64,000 bases of DNA from positions 186,001-250,000 of the forward strand of contig JAJFKB010000020.1 in NCBI GenBank assembly GCA_021773395.1, written 5' to 3'. Source of the DNA: Gammaproteobacteria bacterium (GTDB taxonomy: Bacteria > Pseudomonadota > Gammaproteobacteria > Pseudomonadales > IMCC2047). Position 1 is the stretch's first letter. Each line of letters begins with the position of its first letter. The position numbers and the translations under genes were made by a program. Shown here in pieces: positions 37,023 through 45,900 of the stretch. Below the pieces are notes generated by a model, which saw nothing but the letters and a program-made list of their open reading frames with translations, was not told where the DNA came from and searched no databases.

Positions 37023-37253
37023 ATGGAACAATCAACAGTTTTTAAAACGAATAAGAGTCAAGCGATAAGACTGCCCAAACCGGTTGCTCTACCGGACTCG
37101 GTGAAGAAAGTGGATATCGTAAAAATAGGTAAAGCACGATTAATCACTCCGGCGGGAGAAGCCTGGGATAGTTGGTTTGACGGCGAAGGAGTATCAGCAG
37201 ATTTCATGGAAGATCGGCAGCAGCCCAAAGGACAGGAAAGAGAGGAACTCTAA
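37023..37253 (+). CDS. vapB: VapB-type antitoxin (AbrB/SpoVT swapped-hairpin)
   Basis: 76 residues from ATG 37023 (MEQSTVFKTNKSQAIRLP) with GGAG 6 bases upstream; a longer frame from 36960 would start inside the operator repeats. FKTNKSQAIRLPKPVALPDSV is the classic VapB DNA-binding hairpin; the acidic C-terminus (EAWDSWFDGEGVSADFMEDR) binds the toxin. The stop overlaps the vapC start by one base (TAATG). It lies between the type I secretion genes and their likely cargo. Confidence 0.92.
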   Translation: MEQSTVFKTNKSQAIRLPKPVALPDSVKKVDIVKIGKARLITPAGEAWDSWFDGEGVSADFMEDRQQPKGQEREEL

Positions 37254-37651
37254 TGCTCAAGTACATGCTGGATACCAATATTGTTATCTATACGATCAAA
37301 AACAGGCCGGAGAAAGTCAGGAACCTGTTTAAACGGCATGCCGGGCAGATGGCAATTTCTGCGATAACCCTGGGAGAGCTGATATATGGCGCAGAAAAGT
37401 CAGCTCAGCCCGAACGTAATTTGGCTGATATAGAAGGTTTTTCCGCACGACTTGAAGTTATGTCTTTTGATGAGGCTGCGGCTTCGCATTTTGGGCAATT
37501 GCGTGCAGAGCTGACAAAAGTAGGGAAACCGATAGGGCCTTACGACCAAATGATAGCCGGTCATGCTCGTTCGATGGGTTTGATACTAGTGACCAATAAC
37601 ACAGCAGAATTTAAGAGGGTTCCCGGACTTAGGATTGAAAACTGGGTATGA
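37253..37651 (+). CDS. vapC: VapC-type PIN-domain ribonuclease toxin
   Basis: 132 residues. PIN-domain acidic residues: D7 (MLDTNIVIYTIKN), Glu in ITLGELIYGAEKS, Asp in PYDQMIAGHA and the terminal TNNTAEFKRVPGL motif. VapC toxins cleave initiator tRNA or rRNA when VapB is lost. All key residues look intact, so the module is probably functional. A RAYT 3' remnant follows 41 bases downstream. Confidence 0.93.
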   Translation: MLKYMLDTNIVIYTIKNRPEKVRNLFKRHAGQMAISAITLGELIYGAEKSAQPERNLADIEGFSARLEVMSFDEAAASHFGQLRAELTKVGKPIGPYDQMIAGHARSMGLILVTNNTAEFKRVPGLRIENWV

Positions 37652-37692
37652 GGAAAAAGGAGATGCAGTCAACATAATTGGTGCGGGTTTAA

Positions 37693-37902
37693 GAGTTTTG
37701 TCATCTCGGTTTAGGTCGTTCGAATCAGGAACGACAGGCTCGTTACCGTAGATTTGTTGGAGAGGGAATATCAATGGATGAAAGGCAGTGGATAGCTGAT
37801 TTGGTTAACCGCAACCAACTGACGGGTAATAATCAGTTTGTCGATGAGATAGAACAATGGATAGGTTTTCGGGTTGAGAGGCGTAAGAATGATGAAAAAT
37901 AA
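37693..37902 (+). pseudogene. 3' remnant of a REP-associated tyrosine transposase (RAYT)
   Basis: An open frame from 37693 to the TAA at 37902 encodes LGLGRSNQERQARYRRF then LVNRNQLTGNNQFVDEIEQ, and ends RRKNDEK. This is the C-terminal third of a RAYT/IS200-like transposase. The catalytic HUH and Tyr parts are absent upstream, where vapC lies instead. The final codons, GATGAAAAATAAATGC, overlap the start of the next gene. Confidence 0.75.
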
Positions 37903-38446
37903 ATGCATCCCCTTTTTCCCCTTTCAAAAGCTTAGTGCTGGTGCAAAGATTGTTCTAGCTTTCGTTATTTTGATTTTGATAGGTTTTACTGTTAGCCCTA
38001 TTAACAAGCTCTATAGTAGGCCAATGGAGATTAAATCCTTCATGACTGCAGGAGTTTTTGAGAGTTATGGCAGGAAATACAAAGGGTCCCACCAAGTATT
38101 AATATTGGACGTAGCCAACGAAAAAAAAGTAATACAGTTTTGGGGGATATATTCAAGAGATAAAAACAATAAACAGCTTAAACCGTATTTAGGACAGGAT
38201 GTTGTAGTTAATTGCATTGAAGGGCCAAAAGAGTTATTTCAAGAACTATACCATCCATATTCGATTGTTAATGAAAGTGGGGAAATTGTATTTGAAGTAG
38301 ACAAAGAAAAGCTGATTGGCAAAGTGTGGGAGGTTACCTCTTTTGACTACTTTGTAATCTTTCTAACAATAGTAACTTTTGTTTATTTCGTCATAGTGAA
38401 TATCACTCAATACCAGCATAAGGAGATCGACGATGGCGGCAAGTAA
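37889..38446 (+). CDS. Two-helix membrane protein of unknown function (candidate immunity/partner protein)
   Basis: About 185 residues from ATG 37889 or 37892; an upstream TTG at 37874 is less likely. Begins MMKNKCIPFFPFQKLS, whose first codons lie in a RAYT 3' end. Helix 1 lies at about residues 17-37 (GAKIVLAFVILILIGFTV) and helix 2 near the C-terminus (about 155-175, YFVIFLTIVTFVYFVIVNI), with a periplasmic or cytoplasmic domain between. No family recognised. The 53-residue peptide gene overlaps its end. Small membrane proteins next to secreted hydrolases are often immunity proteins, which is only inference here. Confidence 0.65.
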   Translation: MMKNKCIPFFPFQKLSAGAKIVLAFVILILIGFTVSPINKLYSRPMEIKSFMTAGVFESYGRKYKGSHQVLILDVANEKKVIQFWGIYSRDKNNKQLKPYLGQDVVVNCIEGPKELFQELYHPYSIVNESGEIVFEVDKEKLIGKVWEVTSFDYFVIFLTIVTFVYFVIVNITQYQHKEIDDGGK

Positions 38447-38594
38447 TCAAATCAATAATCTAGCCCAGCAAGTTATGAGTGGGTATGTTACTGCTCCGGT
38501 GGCGACAGCCAACGCGGCAAATGCTGCAAACAATATAGGCTCTAATGGTCTAGATCTGGGTAATGCAACAAGTTTAGCCTCTGAAAGAAAATAA
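38433..38594 (+). CDS. 53-residue Ala/Asn-rich peptide gene, possibly a truncated effector N-terminus
   Basis: ATG at 38433 with AGGAG 7 bases before it, overlapping the preceding gene by 14 bases (translationally coupled). The product begins MAASNQINNLAQQVMSGYV, has an Ala/Asn-rich centre (ATANAANAANN) and ends SERK. There is no signal peptide or Cys. The TAA stop touches the left inverted repeat of the RAYT element (38595), so the gene may have been cut short there. It could be a complete small secreted peptide or the stub of a larger secreted protein. Confidence 0.6.
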   Translation: MAASNQINNLAQQVMSGYVTAPVATANAANAANNIGSNGLDLGNATSLASERK

Positions 38595-39380
38595 GGGGCA
38601 GACCACGTTTGCAAGCTGTTTGACGAGCTAACTTTGAGAAAATAATGGAGGAAGAGAAATATGCCAAGGAGGGCGCGAGTGAGTCTGGCGGAGGTGCCGC
38701 ATCACATCATACAGCGGGGAAACAACAGATCAGCGTGTTTTTATGCGCAGGACGATTATCAGTTTTATTTGGAATGGTTATCCGAGTATCTGAAAGAATA
38801 TGAATGTCGCTTACACGCCTACGTACTGATGACTAACCATGTACACCTACTGTTAACACCGAAGACTTCTCAGAATCTGGGGCAACTCATGAAACGATTG
38901 GGTCAACGATATGTGCAGTATGTGAATCGTACTTATCACCGCAGTGTCACGTTGTGGGAAGGTCGTTTTCGATCCTGTTTGACTCAGGAAGAGCGTTACG
39001 TATTAAGCTGTTACCGCTACATTGAACTGAATCCGGTGAGGGCAAGGATGGTAGAGCATCCGGCAGAATACCGCTGGAGTAGTTATGGGGCTAATGCACA
39101 AGGAGAGGGTACAGAAATGCTAATTCCGCATGAAACATGTCGAGGGTTAGGCCAAAGAGATGATGGGCGTCTTGAGGCTTACCGGGAATTATTTCGGGGT
39201 CACCTGGCGCGTGGAATGGTAGATGAAATTCGTAAGGCAACGAATGGTAATTATACGTTGGGAACGGAGAGATTTCGTCGGCAAGTTGAGAAGGCATTGG
39301 GAAGGCGGGTCGAGCCCAGAAGAGCGGGTAGGCCGGAGAGAGAGCACTCGGATGTTGAATTGCAAAACGTGGTCTGTCCC
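38595..39380 (+). mobile_element. RAYT element with inverted terminal repeats
   Basis: Bounded by GGGGCAGACCACGTTTGCAA (38595-38614) and the inverse TTGCAAAACGTGGTCTGTCC (39360-39380), a near-perfect inverted repeat. The interior codes for a REP-associated tyrosine transposase. The element interrupts the stretch between the peptide gene and the second MKNKC-type gene, and abuts older RAYT 3'-end sequence on its right (39410-39453). Confidence 0.65.
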
Positions 39381-39446
39381 TCATTCCCCTTCCGAGCATT
39401 CCCCTCGAGTAGAACGGCGAGGGCGAGGGAGGCCGAAGAGAGATGA
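38661..39446 (+). CDS. REP-associated tyrosine transposase (RAYT, IS200-like)
   Basis: Residues 1-235 are a normal RAYT. It starts MPRRARVSLAEVPHHIIQRG, has the HUH site TNHVHLLLTP (H60, H62), the tyrosine helix SCYRYIELNPVRARMVEHP (about 116-134) and WSSYGANA. GGAGG lies 10-14 bases before the ATG. The tail (after GRRVEPRRAGRPE) runs through the element's right inverted repeat and into older RAYT-derived sequence in another frame, so the last ~30 residues are probably not native. RAYTs move or process REP-type palindromes as single-strand DNA transposases. Confidence 0.85.
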   Translation: MPRRARVSLAEVPHHIIQRGNNRSACFYAQDDYQFYLEWLSEYLKEYECRLHAYVLMTNHVHLLLTPKTSQNLGQLMKRLGQRYVQYVNRTYHRSVTLWEGRFRSCLTQEERYVLSCYRYIELNPVRARMVEHPAEYRWSSYGANAQGEGTEMLIPHETCRGLGQRDDGRLEAYRELFRGHLARGMVDEIRKATNGNYTLGTERFRRQVEKALGRRVEPRRAGRPEREHSDVELQNVVCPSFPFRAFPSSRTARAREAEER

Positions 39447-39453
39447 AAAATAA
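39410..39453 (+). pseudogene. Short 3' end of an older RAYT gene
   Basis: Codons for VERRGRGRPKRDEK then TAA at 39451-39453 match the C-terminal basic tail of RAYT proteins, out of frame with the intact transposase upstream. The same GATGAAAAATAAATGC end is seen at 37891. It supplies the start codon context of the next gene. Confidence 0.6.
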
Positions 39454-39922
39454 ATGCGTTCCCTTTATTACTCTAATACTTATTTGTTTGGTCGTACTCT
39501 CCTATATCTACACGGAGCTAAATAAGGTGTATTGGGATAGAAAAGTCAGAGCGCTGTGCGAAAAAGATGGCGGGGTAACGGTTTATGAAACTGTTGAATT
39601 AACAAGAGAAGATTATCAAAAACTCGGCGGTAGCAATGGATCCATTCCTGTCCCATCTGAAACTGCATCATATGCCGACCAGTATCTTTATTTGTCTACG
39701 TTCGCAAAGAAAGTTATTCGTGAATCAAATCCCAGTGTTTACCGTTGGGAGGGCGTAATTTATAGGAAATTAGATAATAAAGTTTTTGGGAAAGTAATTA
39801 GTTATCACCGGGGCGGTGGGGATTTTCCGACAATCATAAGTCATCCTTCTGGATTTGATTGTAAAGATATGAATATAAGGTTGGATATTGAGAAGCAAAT
39901 ATTTTTAGTTAAGGAGAAATAA
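39443..39922 (+). CDS. Single-helix membrane-anchored protein upstream of the RTX giant (candidate immunity protein)
   Basis: 159 residues, starting MKNKCVPFITLILICLVVLS, with one helix at about residues 8-25 and a periplasmic domain (LCEKDGGVTVYETVEL..., RWEGVIYRKLDNKVFGKVIS, YHRGGGDFPTI) with Cys residues at about 39 and 140 that could pair. The first codons coincide with a RAYT 3' end; a later start seems unlikely because it would remove the helix. I recall look-alike proteins but no name or tested role. It ends 2 bases before the giant RTX gene, so the two are co-transcribed. An immunity role toward the hydrolase is inference. Confidence 0.7.
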   Translation: MKNKCVPFITLILICLVVLSYIYTELNKVYWDRKVRALCEKDGGVTVYETVELTREDYQKLGGSNGSIPVPSETASYADQYLYLSTFAKKVIRESNPSVYRWEGVIYRKLDNKVFGKVISYHRGGGDFPTIISHPSGFDCKDMNIRLDIEKQIFLVKEK

Positions 39923-39924
39923 AA

Positions 39925-42900
39925 ATGAGCATGGGAAGCGAACTATATAATTATGCTGAATTGGCACAAGCAGCGTATGCCGATTTGATTGTGGGTCCAA
40001 CAAACTCGTCAAGTAACCTCGCTATGCTAAAGGATGCTGATGACGGTGCAGGAATGACTTCTACACAGGCAGAACAATTCGCAGCTCGCTATACAAAAGT
40101 GATAGCTGTAGTCGATGACTCAATTAATACCGGATTCGCTGCGACCATCTTTGAGTCGTCTGATGGGCAACTAAAATTGGCGATTCGCGGTACTGATGAT
40201 TTGTTTGGTTCTGATGGTGATGATGATCTAGAAATTTTCAGCAACGGAATTGCTAGCGAGCAAATAATAGCGATGGTCAACTGGTGGAATCGTGTGACTG
40301 CCGAGGTGGATTCTAGTGTCGAACAGTTTACTATCGTTTCCTACGTAAATGGTACTTCTTCTGTTCCTGGTGCCGTGAGTTTATACAGTGTGCCTAATGG
40401 TAACAATACAGTTACAAACTATTATCTAGAACCGACAGCCAATGTCTTGGCGACCGGCGAGTTGTATGGTCGAATGGATCAGGAATTATCAATAACAGGG
40501 CATTCGCTAGGTGGACACTTGGCCATGGCGTTTGGCAGTTTATTTCCCGATGCTACACAAGGTGTTACCGTTTTTAATGCTCCGGGGTTTCTTGTTAACA
40601 CTTTTAGTCAAAGCCTTTTTCAGGCATTGGGGGGTGTAGTCCCAAATGGTCAGTTAACGACTAATGTTATTGCGGATGAATCATCAACGGGCAGTCCGCC
40701 ATGGAATGCTGTAGCCGGTTTGCACAGCCGCCCAGGAAATGAGGTATACATCTCGATTGAAAATCAGCTTAGCTCAAAGGAACCAGACCGTCCAGCAGCG
40801 CTTAACCATAGCCAAATGGTTTTGACAGATTCCTTAGCTGTTTATAACTTACTATACCAAATGGATGAAAACTTATCCGAATCTGATTTTGATACCATAT
40901 TTCAACTGGCCAGCAATGAAGAATACAAGAGCTTGGAGCGTATCGTTGATTCACTGGAAGCCTTGTTAGATATCAATTCAACAGCATTGGCAGTGGGTAA
41001 TAATCATAGGGAAGCTCTTTATAAAGCCGTCTACGGCATACAAGGCAGCGCGGCATTTCAGGATCTGAAAGGTGCAACAACGATTGCTTCAGTTAATGGC
41101 GGCCCGGAAACCATTTCCGACTTAGCTGCCGCTAACACCGAATCTGGCCGCGGCTACCGCTACACCTTAGTCAACCTGCTACCCTTCGCGATCATTTCCA
41201 ATCTTGCAGGAACTGCCGCTGACGACCCAAAATATGATGTCGACAACTATACGCCTGAATATCTGTCTGACCGAGCCCAAATGCTGGAGTTGATCTTAAA
41301 ACGCAATGCAGCAGACATCACCACACCTGAAAGCCTGGATGAAACTCTTGAAAATACCCTCTATATCGACCAAAAAACCAACTTAAAATTAACTACTGGC
41401 AATATCTCCGTCGTTGGCGTGACAGAAACCACTGACCGAATTTACTTTGGCGATGAGAGCCAAAATGTCTCAGTGCTTGGTATTGAGAGTCACAAGGGGG
41501 ATGACCGCCTTTATGGGATGGGCGGCGAAGATGAGTTCTCAGGTGGAGAGGGAGATGATTATCTCGAAGGTGGGGCTGATAACGATACGCTAAAAGGAGA
41601 TGCTGGCAGCGATACGCTTGTTGGCGGCGCCGGCGAAGATAAACTCACTGGCGGCAAGGACAATGACTTCCTCCATGGTGGTGCCGATGATAACGCCAGG
41701 GACATCTACTATTTCAAACTGGGTGATGGCCACGACCACATTGGGGATGCTGATTCCGGCGGAGACCGTATCGAAATTGAGGGTTTGAGTGACCTGGCTG
41801 ACCTGGAGTTTAAAAGCATTGGCGAATCTGAGGATACAAAAATCTACATCGCTAATGGAGACAATGAAGATATCACTGACGACGTTATCTTTATTAAAGG
41901 CACCTTTTCAATTATTCAATACGGTCAGGGTGAAGATGCCATTAGCATTACGCTTAATGATTACGCCGATGATAGCTTCGGAATCAGTTTGGGCGATAAA
42001 GAATCCGAAGAGCAGGAACCGGGGGATCAGCAGCAAATAACGGGTTTTGATGGAGCCGGAACCTACGTCCATCCAATACCTGAAATCATCGGATACGACC
42101 CTGATGGAAACCCTCAATACCAAAATCGCGATCAGTATCCCAATGGGTTTTCCTATCAAGCGGATGAATATTATGATCCGACATATGTAGCTGACGTCTA
42201 TGAGTATTGGGAGGCCTGGGCTGCAGACCCTTCTGTTATTACTCCTGGCGTTATTCACGCTGTAAATTTTGGAGGATTTTATTTTTGGGGATCTCCCTAT
42301 GAAGATTTCCTGTACGGTGGTGAGATTCCTGACAAATTAGTAGGTATGTCAGGTGACGATGTTATCCAGGGTGCAGGTGGGGTAGATGTAATTGCCGGAG
42401 GTTCAGGCTCAGATAAAGTCAGTGGTGGAGAAGGAAATGATGTCGTTATTGGCTATGTGTCTACCCAGTATCTAAATGAAGTTTATACCGACTATGCGCT
42501 CCCCGAATCCGGATTAAATTACTCCGATGAATCCGGCACCACAGATTATATCGAGGGAAATGCTGGTAGTGATTTTCTCATTGGGTCACGATCGCGGGAC
42601 ATTATCTCCGGAGGTACGGAAGGTGATAGTATTGGCGGAGGACTAAATAACGATATCCTAAATGGCGATGAAGGTAATGATGTTATCTTCGGTGATTCAG
42701 TGCTTCATTATTCGCCCGATTATGACCAGGATATCCTGTATGCAAATGTTTACGGTAATCAGGATAATTATAATGAGTTGAGCACCGATGATGTGATTGA
42801 TGGTGGAAAGGGGCAAGATATTTTGCTGGGCGAATTCGGCAATGATCTGATAGCGGGGGGAGCAGATGACGATATTATACTCGGTGACAGGAACGACCAA

Positions 42901-45900
42901 CTTGAGCTTGTAGGTAGTAACTATTTAAGCGCTTTTGCATTTTTGTACCCCTACGGATTCGATGAAGTAATAGAATTTGATATTTCAACCTTGCCTACGG
43001 AAGCAGAAAAACATGGCGATGACATTATCAATGGTGGAGCTGGCGAAGATTATATCGAAGGTAATGGTGGCGACGATATCATCTACGGTGAACTCGGCAA
43101 TGACATTATTCACGGTGATGACTTTGCTTTGGAAGGTGAGTTTCATGGTAATGACACTCTTTACGGTGGAAAGGGTTCAGATCTAATAGTTGGTCATGGC
43201 GGGAAAGACTCTCTATATGGTAACCAGGGCGATGATACGATTGATGGCGACAACGGAGAGCTAGACGGGCAATATCACGGCGATGATCTTATCTATGGTG
43301 GTGAAGGAATCGATGCAATAACCGGTAATGGCGACAACGATACTATTTACGGAGGGGATGGAAATGATCAGATCACCGGAGATGCCGAAGGTTTAGAGGA
43401 GCAGCATCAAGGGAATGATATCGTTTATGGTGAGAAGGGTAATGACGTTATATTCGGCATGGGTGGTGACGACTCATTAGATGGAGGGGCAGGTGATGAC
43501 ATTCTGATGGGAGATAACGGAAGTGACCAGCTTAAAGGGGGCTCAGGTGCAGACACCCTCTATGGCGGTGATGGAGATGATTTGCTGGATGGAGGAGCAG
43601 ATGCAGATGGACTTTATGGTGAAGGTGGCGCTGACACCTATAAATTTAACCGTGGAGATGGTATCGGAGTAATCGATGATACCAGCGGCTCGAATAAAAT
43701 CGAATTCGGATCTGGAATTAGCCTTCAAGACCTGTTTGTTGCTCAATATCAGAGCAACAGTTATATCTATTTTAGCGCAGATCATGAAGACCGCATCCAG
43801 TTAACCTCAGTTTCCTTCCGTAATATCGGTGGGGTTCATTTTGCAGATGGCTCATCGGTAAACCTTGAAGAACTAATCGACGCTGCATCAGGAGGAGAAG
43901 ATTATATTTATGGGGGTAATGAATCAGATTCGCTTCGCGGAGGAGGTGGTAATGACGAACTCCATGGTTTTCAAGGTGATGACACTCTTTACGGTGGAAC
44001 AGGTGATGATGAGTTGTGGGCTGGCAGTAATAGCAGCGTCCATGTTAATAATGGCAATAACGAACTTTACGGCGGTGAGGGCAACGACTCGCTTTACGGA
44101 GGTGATGGCTCAGATACTCTAACAGGTGGGGAAGGCAATGATGCTTTTTACGGGAAGGATCACGCCACAGGAGTATTCGAGGGCGGTCCTGGTAATGATA
44201 CCTATCATCTCCCTTATTACGATGATGACATCAGCCTAATTGAATTGCCCGATGAAGGTGAAGATAAGGTTTTCGCCGCATACGATTACATTCTCCCGGA
44301 GAATATCGAAAATCTGGAAGGTACGCAAAATGCCAGCTACCTCGTCGGCAATAACCTGGATAACAAGATTACGGCGGAACATACGCTGGGATCGATTTTA
44401 GATGGTGGAGAAGGAGTTGATATCCTGACTGGAAGCTGGGGTAAAGATACGTTTATTGTCGATGACCCACTGGATCAGGTAATTAGTAATGATGTTAGTT
44501 TCCGGGATAGTGTTTATAGCTCTTCCGATTATTCGATACCTGAGAACATCAAGGAACTATGGCTCCTCGGAAGTGCCTCTTACGGTGAAGGGAATGACGG
44601 TGATAATACCATGGGAGCTTATACAGAAACCGCCTCTTTCTGGGGACATACCAATAGTTCTGTGGCAGTTACTCTGGCAGGTAGAAAAGGCAATGACACC
44701 CTCTATGGTACCTATTATGGTGATACCTTTATCTATGATCCAGGCGATGGCCAGGACACCATTATCGAAGACAGTCTGGGAGCAGAGGTGGATACACTCG
44801 TCTTTGGTGCTGGCATTGATCCGACGGACATTGCCTTAGCTCAAGATGACTTAAACCTTGTTTTGACAAATAACACGAATAGCGACCAGGTAACTATTGT
44901 GAACTGGTTTCAGGAAAACAGCACGCGCTATCGTGTAGAAAATATTGAATTTGGCGATGGGAGCATCTGGCGGCATAACGTCGAAATTCCAGCGTTACTA
45001 AGTGGTGGAGCTAATAAACCACCGGTTGCAGTGGATGATGTAGACAATGGCCCGGAAGATATTAGCTTTGAGATTGATGCCACAGACCTGTTAAGCAATG
45101 ATACCGATATTGATGGTGATACGTTATCAATTACCGCTGTTTCTACCGCTCAAAACGGTACGGTGGATTTAGAGGGCGAGACCATTATCTTCACCCCAAA
45201 CGAGGATTATCACGGCCCAGCTTCCTTCCAGTATACGCTCTCTGACGGTACAGATACCGATACAGGCACGGTGAGTCTAACCATTGATAGTGTGAATGAC
45301 GCTCCCGTTGTAGTGGATGACAATACCACCACAACAGAAGATACCGCGCTGGTGATCAATGTGGCGGATCTATTGGCTAATGATACAGATCTGGAAGGCG
45401 ATACGTTGAGTATTACCTTAGTTGGGTCGGCCACTAATGGTACGGCAATACTGGATACAGGTGCCGGTACCATCACCTTTACCCCGAATGCCGGTTATAC
45501 CGGGCCAGCCAGCTTTACCTACACCGTCTCGGATGGCACTGATACTAATCAAGCAACCGTTGCCGTCGACGTCACACCGACGGTTAATACTGCACCATTA
45601 GCCAATAACGATACGGCTACAGGTAGCGAAGATGCCTCTCTGGTTATTAATGTCGCGGATCTATTAATGAATGATACTGACATAGACGGTGATACGCTCA
45701 ACATAACCGCCGTGGGGACAACCACTAATGGAACGGCTGTACTGGATACGGGCGCAGGGACTATTACCTTCGCGCCGGATGCCGATTATCACGGTCCGGC
45801 TTCCTTTGAGTATACCGTCTCAGACGGAACAGCTACCGATTCCGGAACGGTCAATCTTACGATCAATAGTGTCAATGATGGGCCGGTGGCTCAGGATGAT

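Noticed and set aside
39223..39453. Open frame of 76 codons overlapping the RAYT gene
   Set aside because: Most of it is out of phase with the transposase; only its last 14 codons carry meaning as an old RAYT 3' end, which is listed as such.
41908..42258. Minus-strand frame within the RTX giant
   Set aside because: It is a shadow of repetitive GGxGxD coding DNA with no ribosome-binding site and no recognisable product.
41480..44160. Possible CRISPR-like direct repeats
   Set aside because: The short direct repeats are RTX nonapeptide codons (GGxGxDxLx) inside one long reading frame, without spacer structure.
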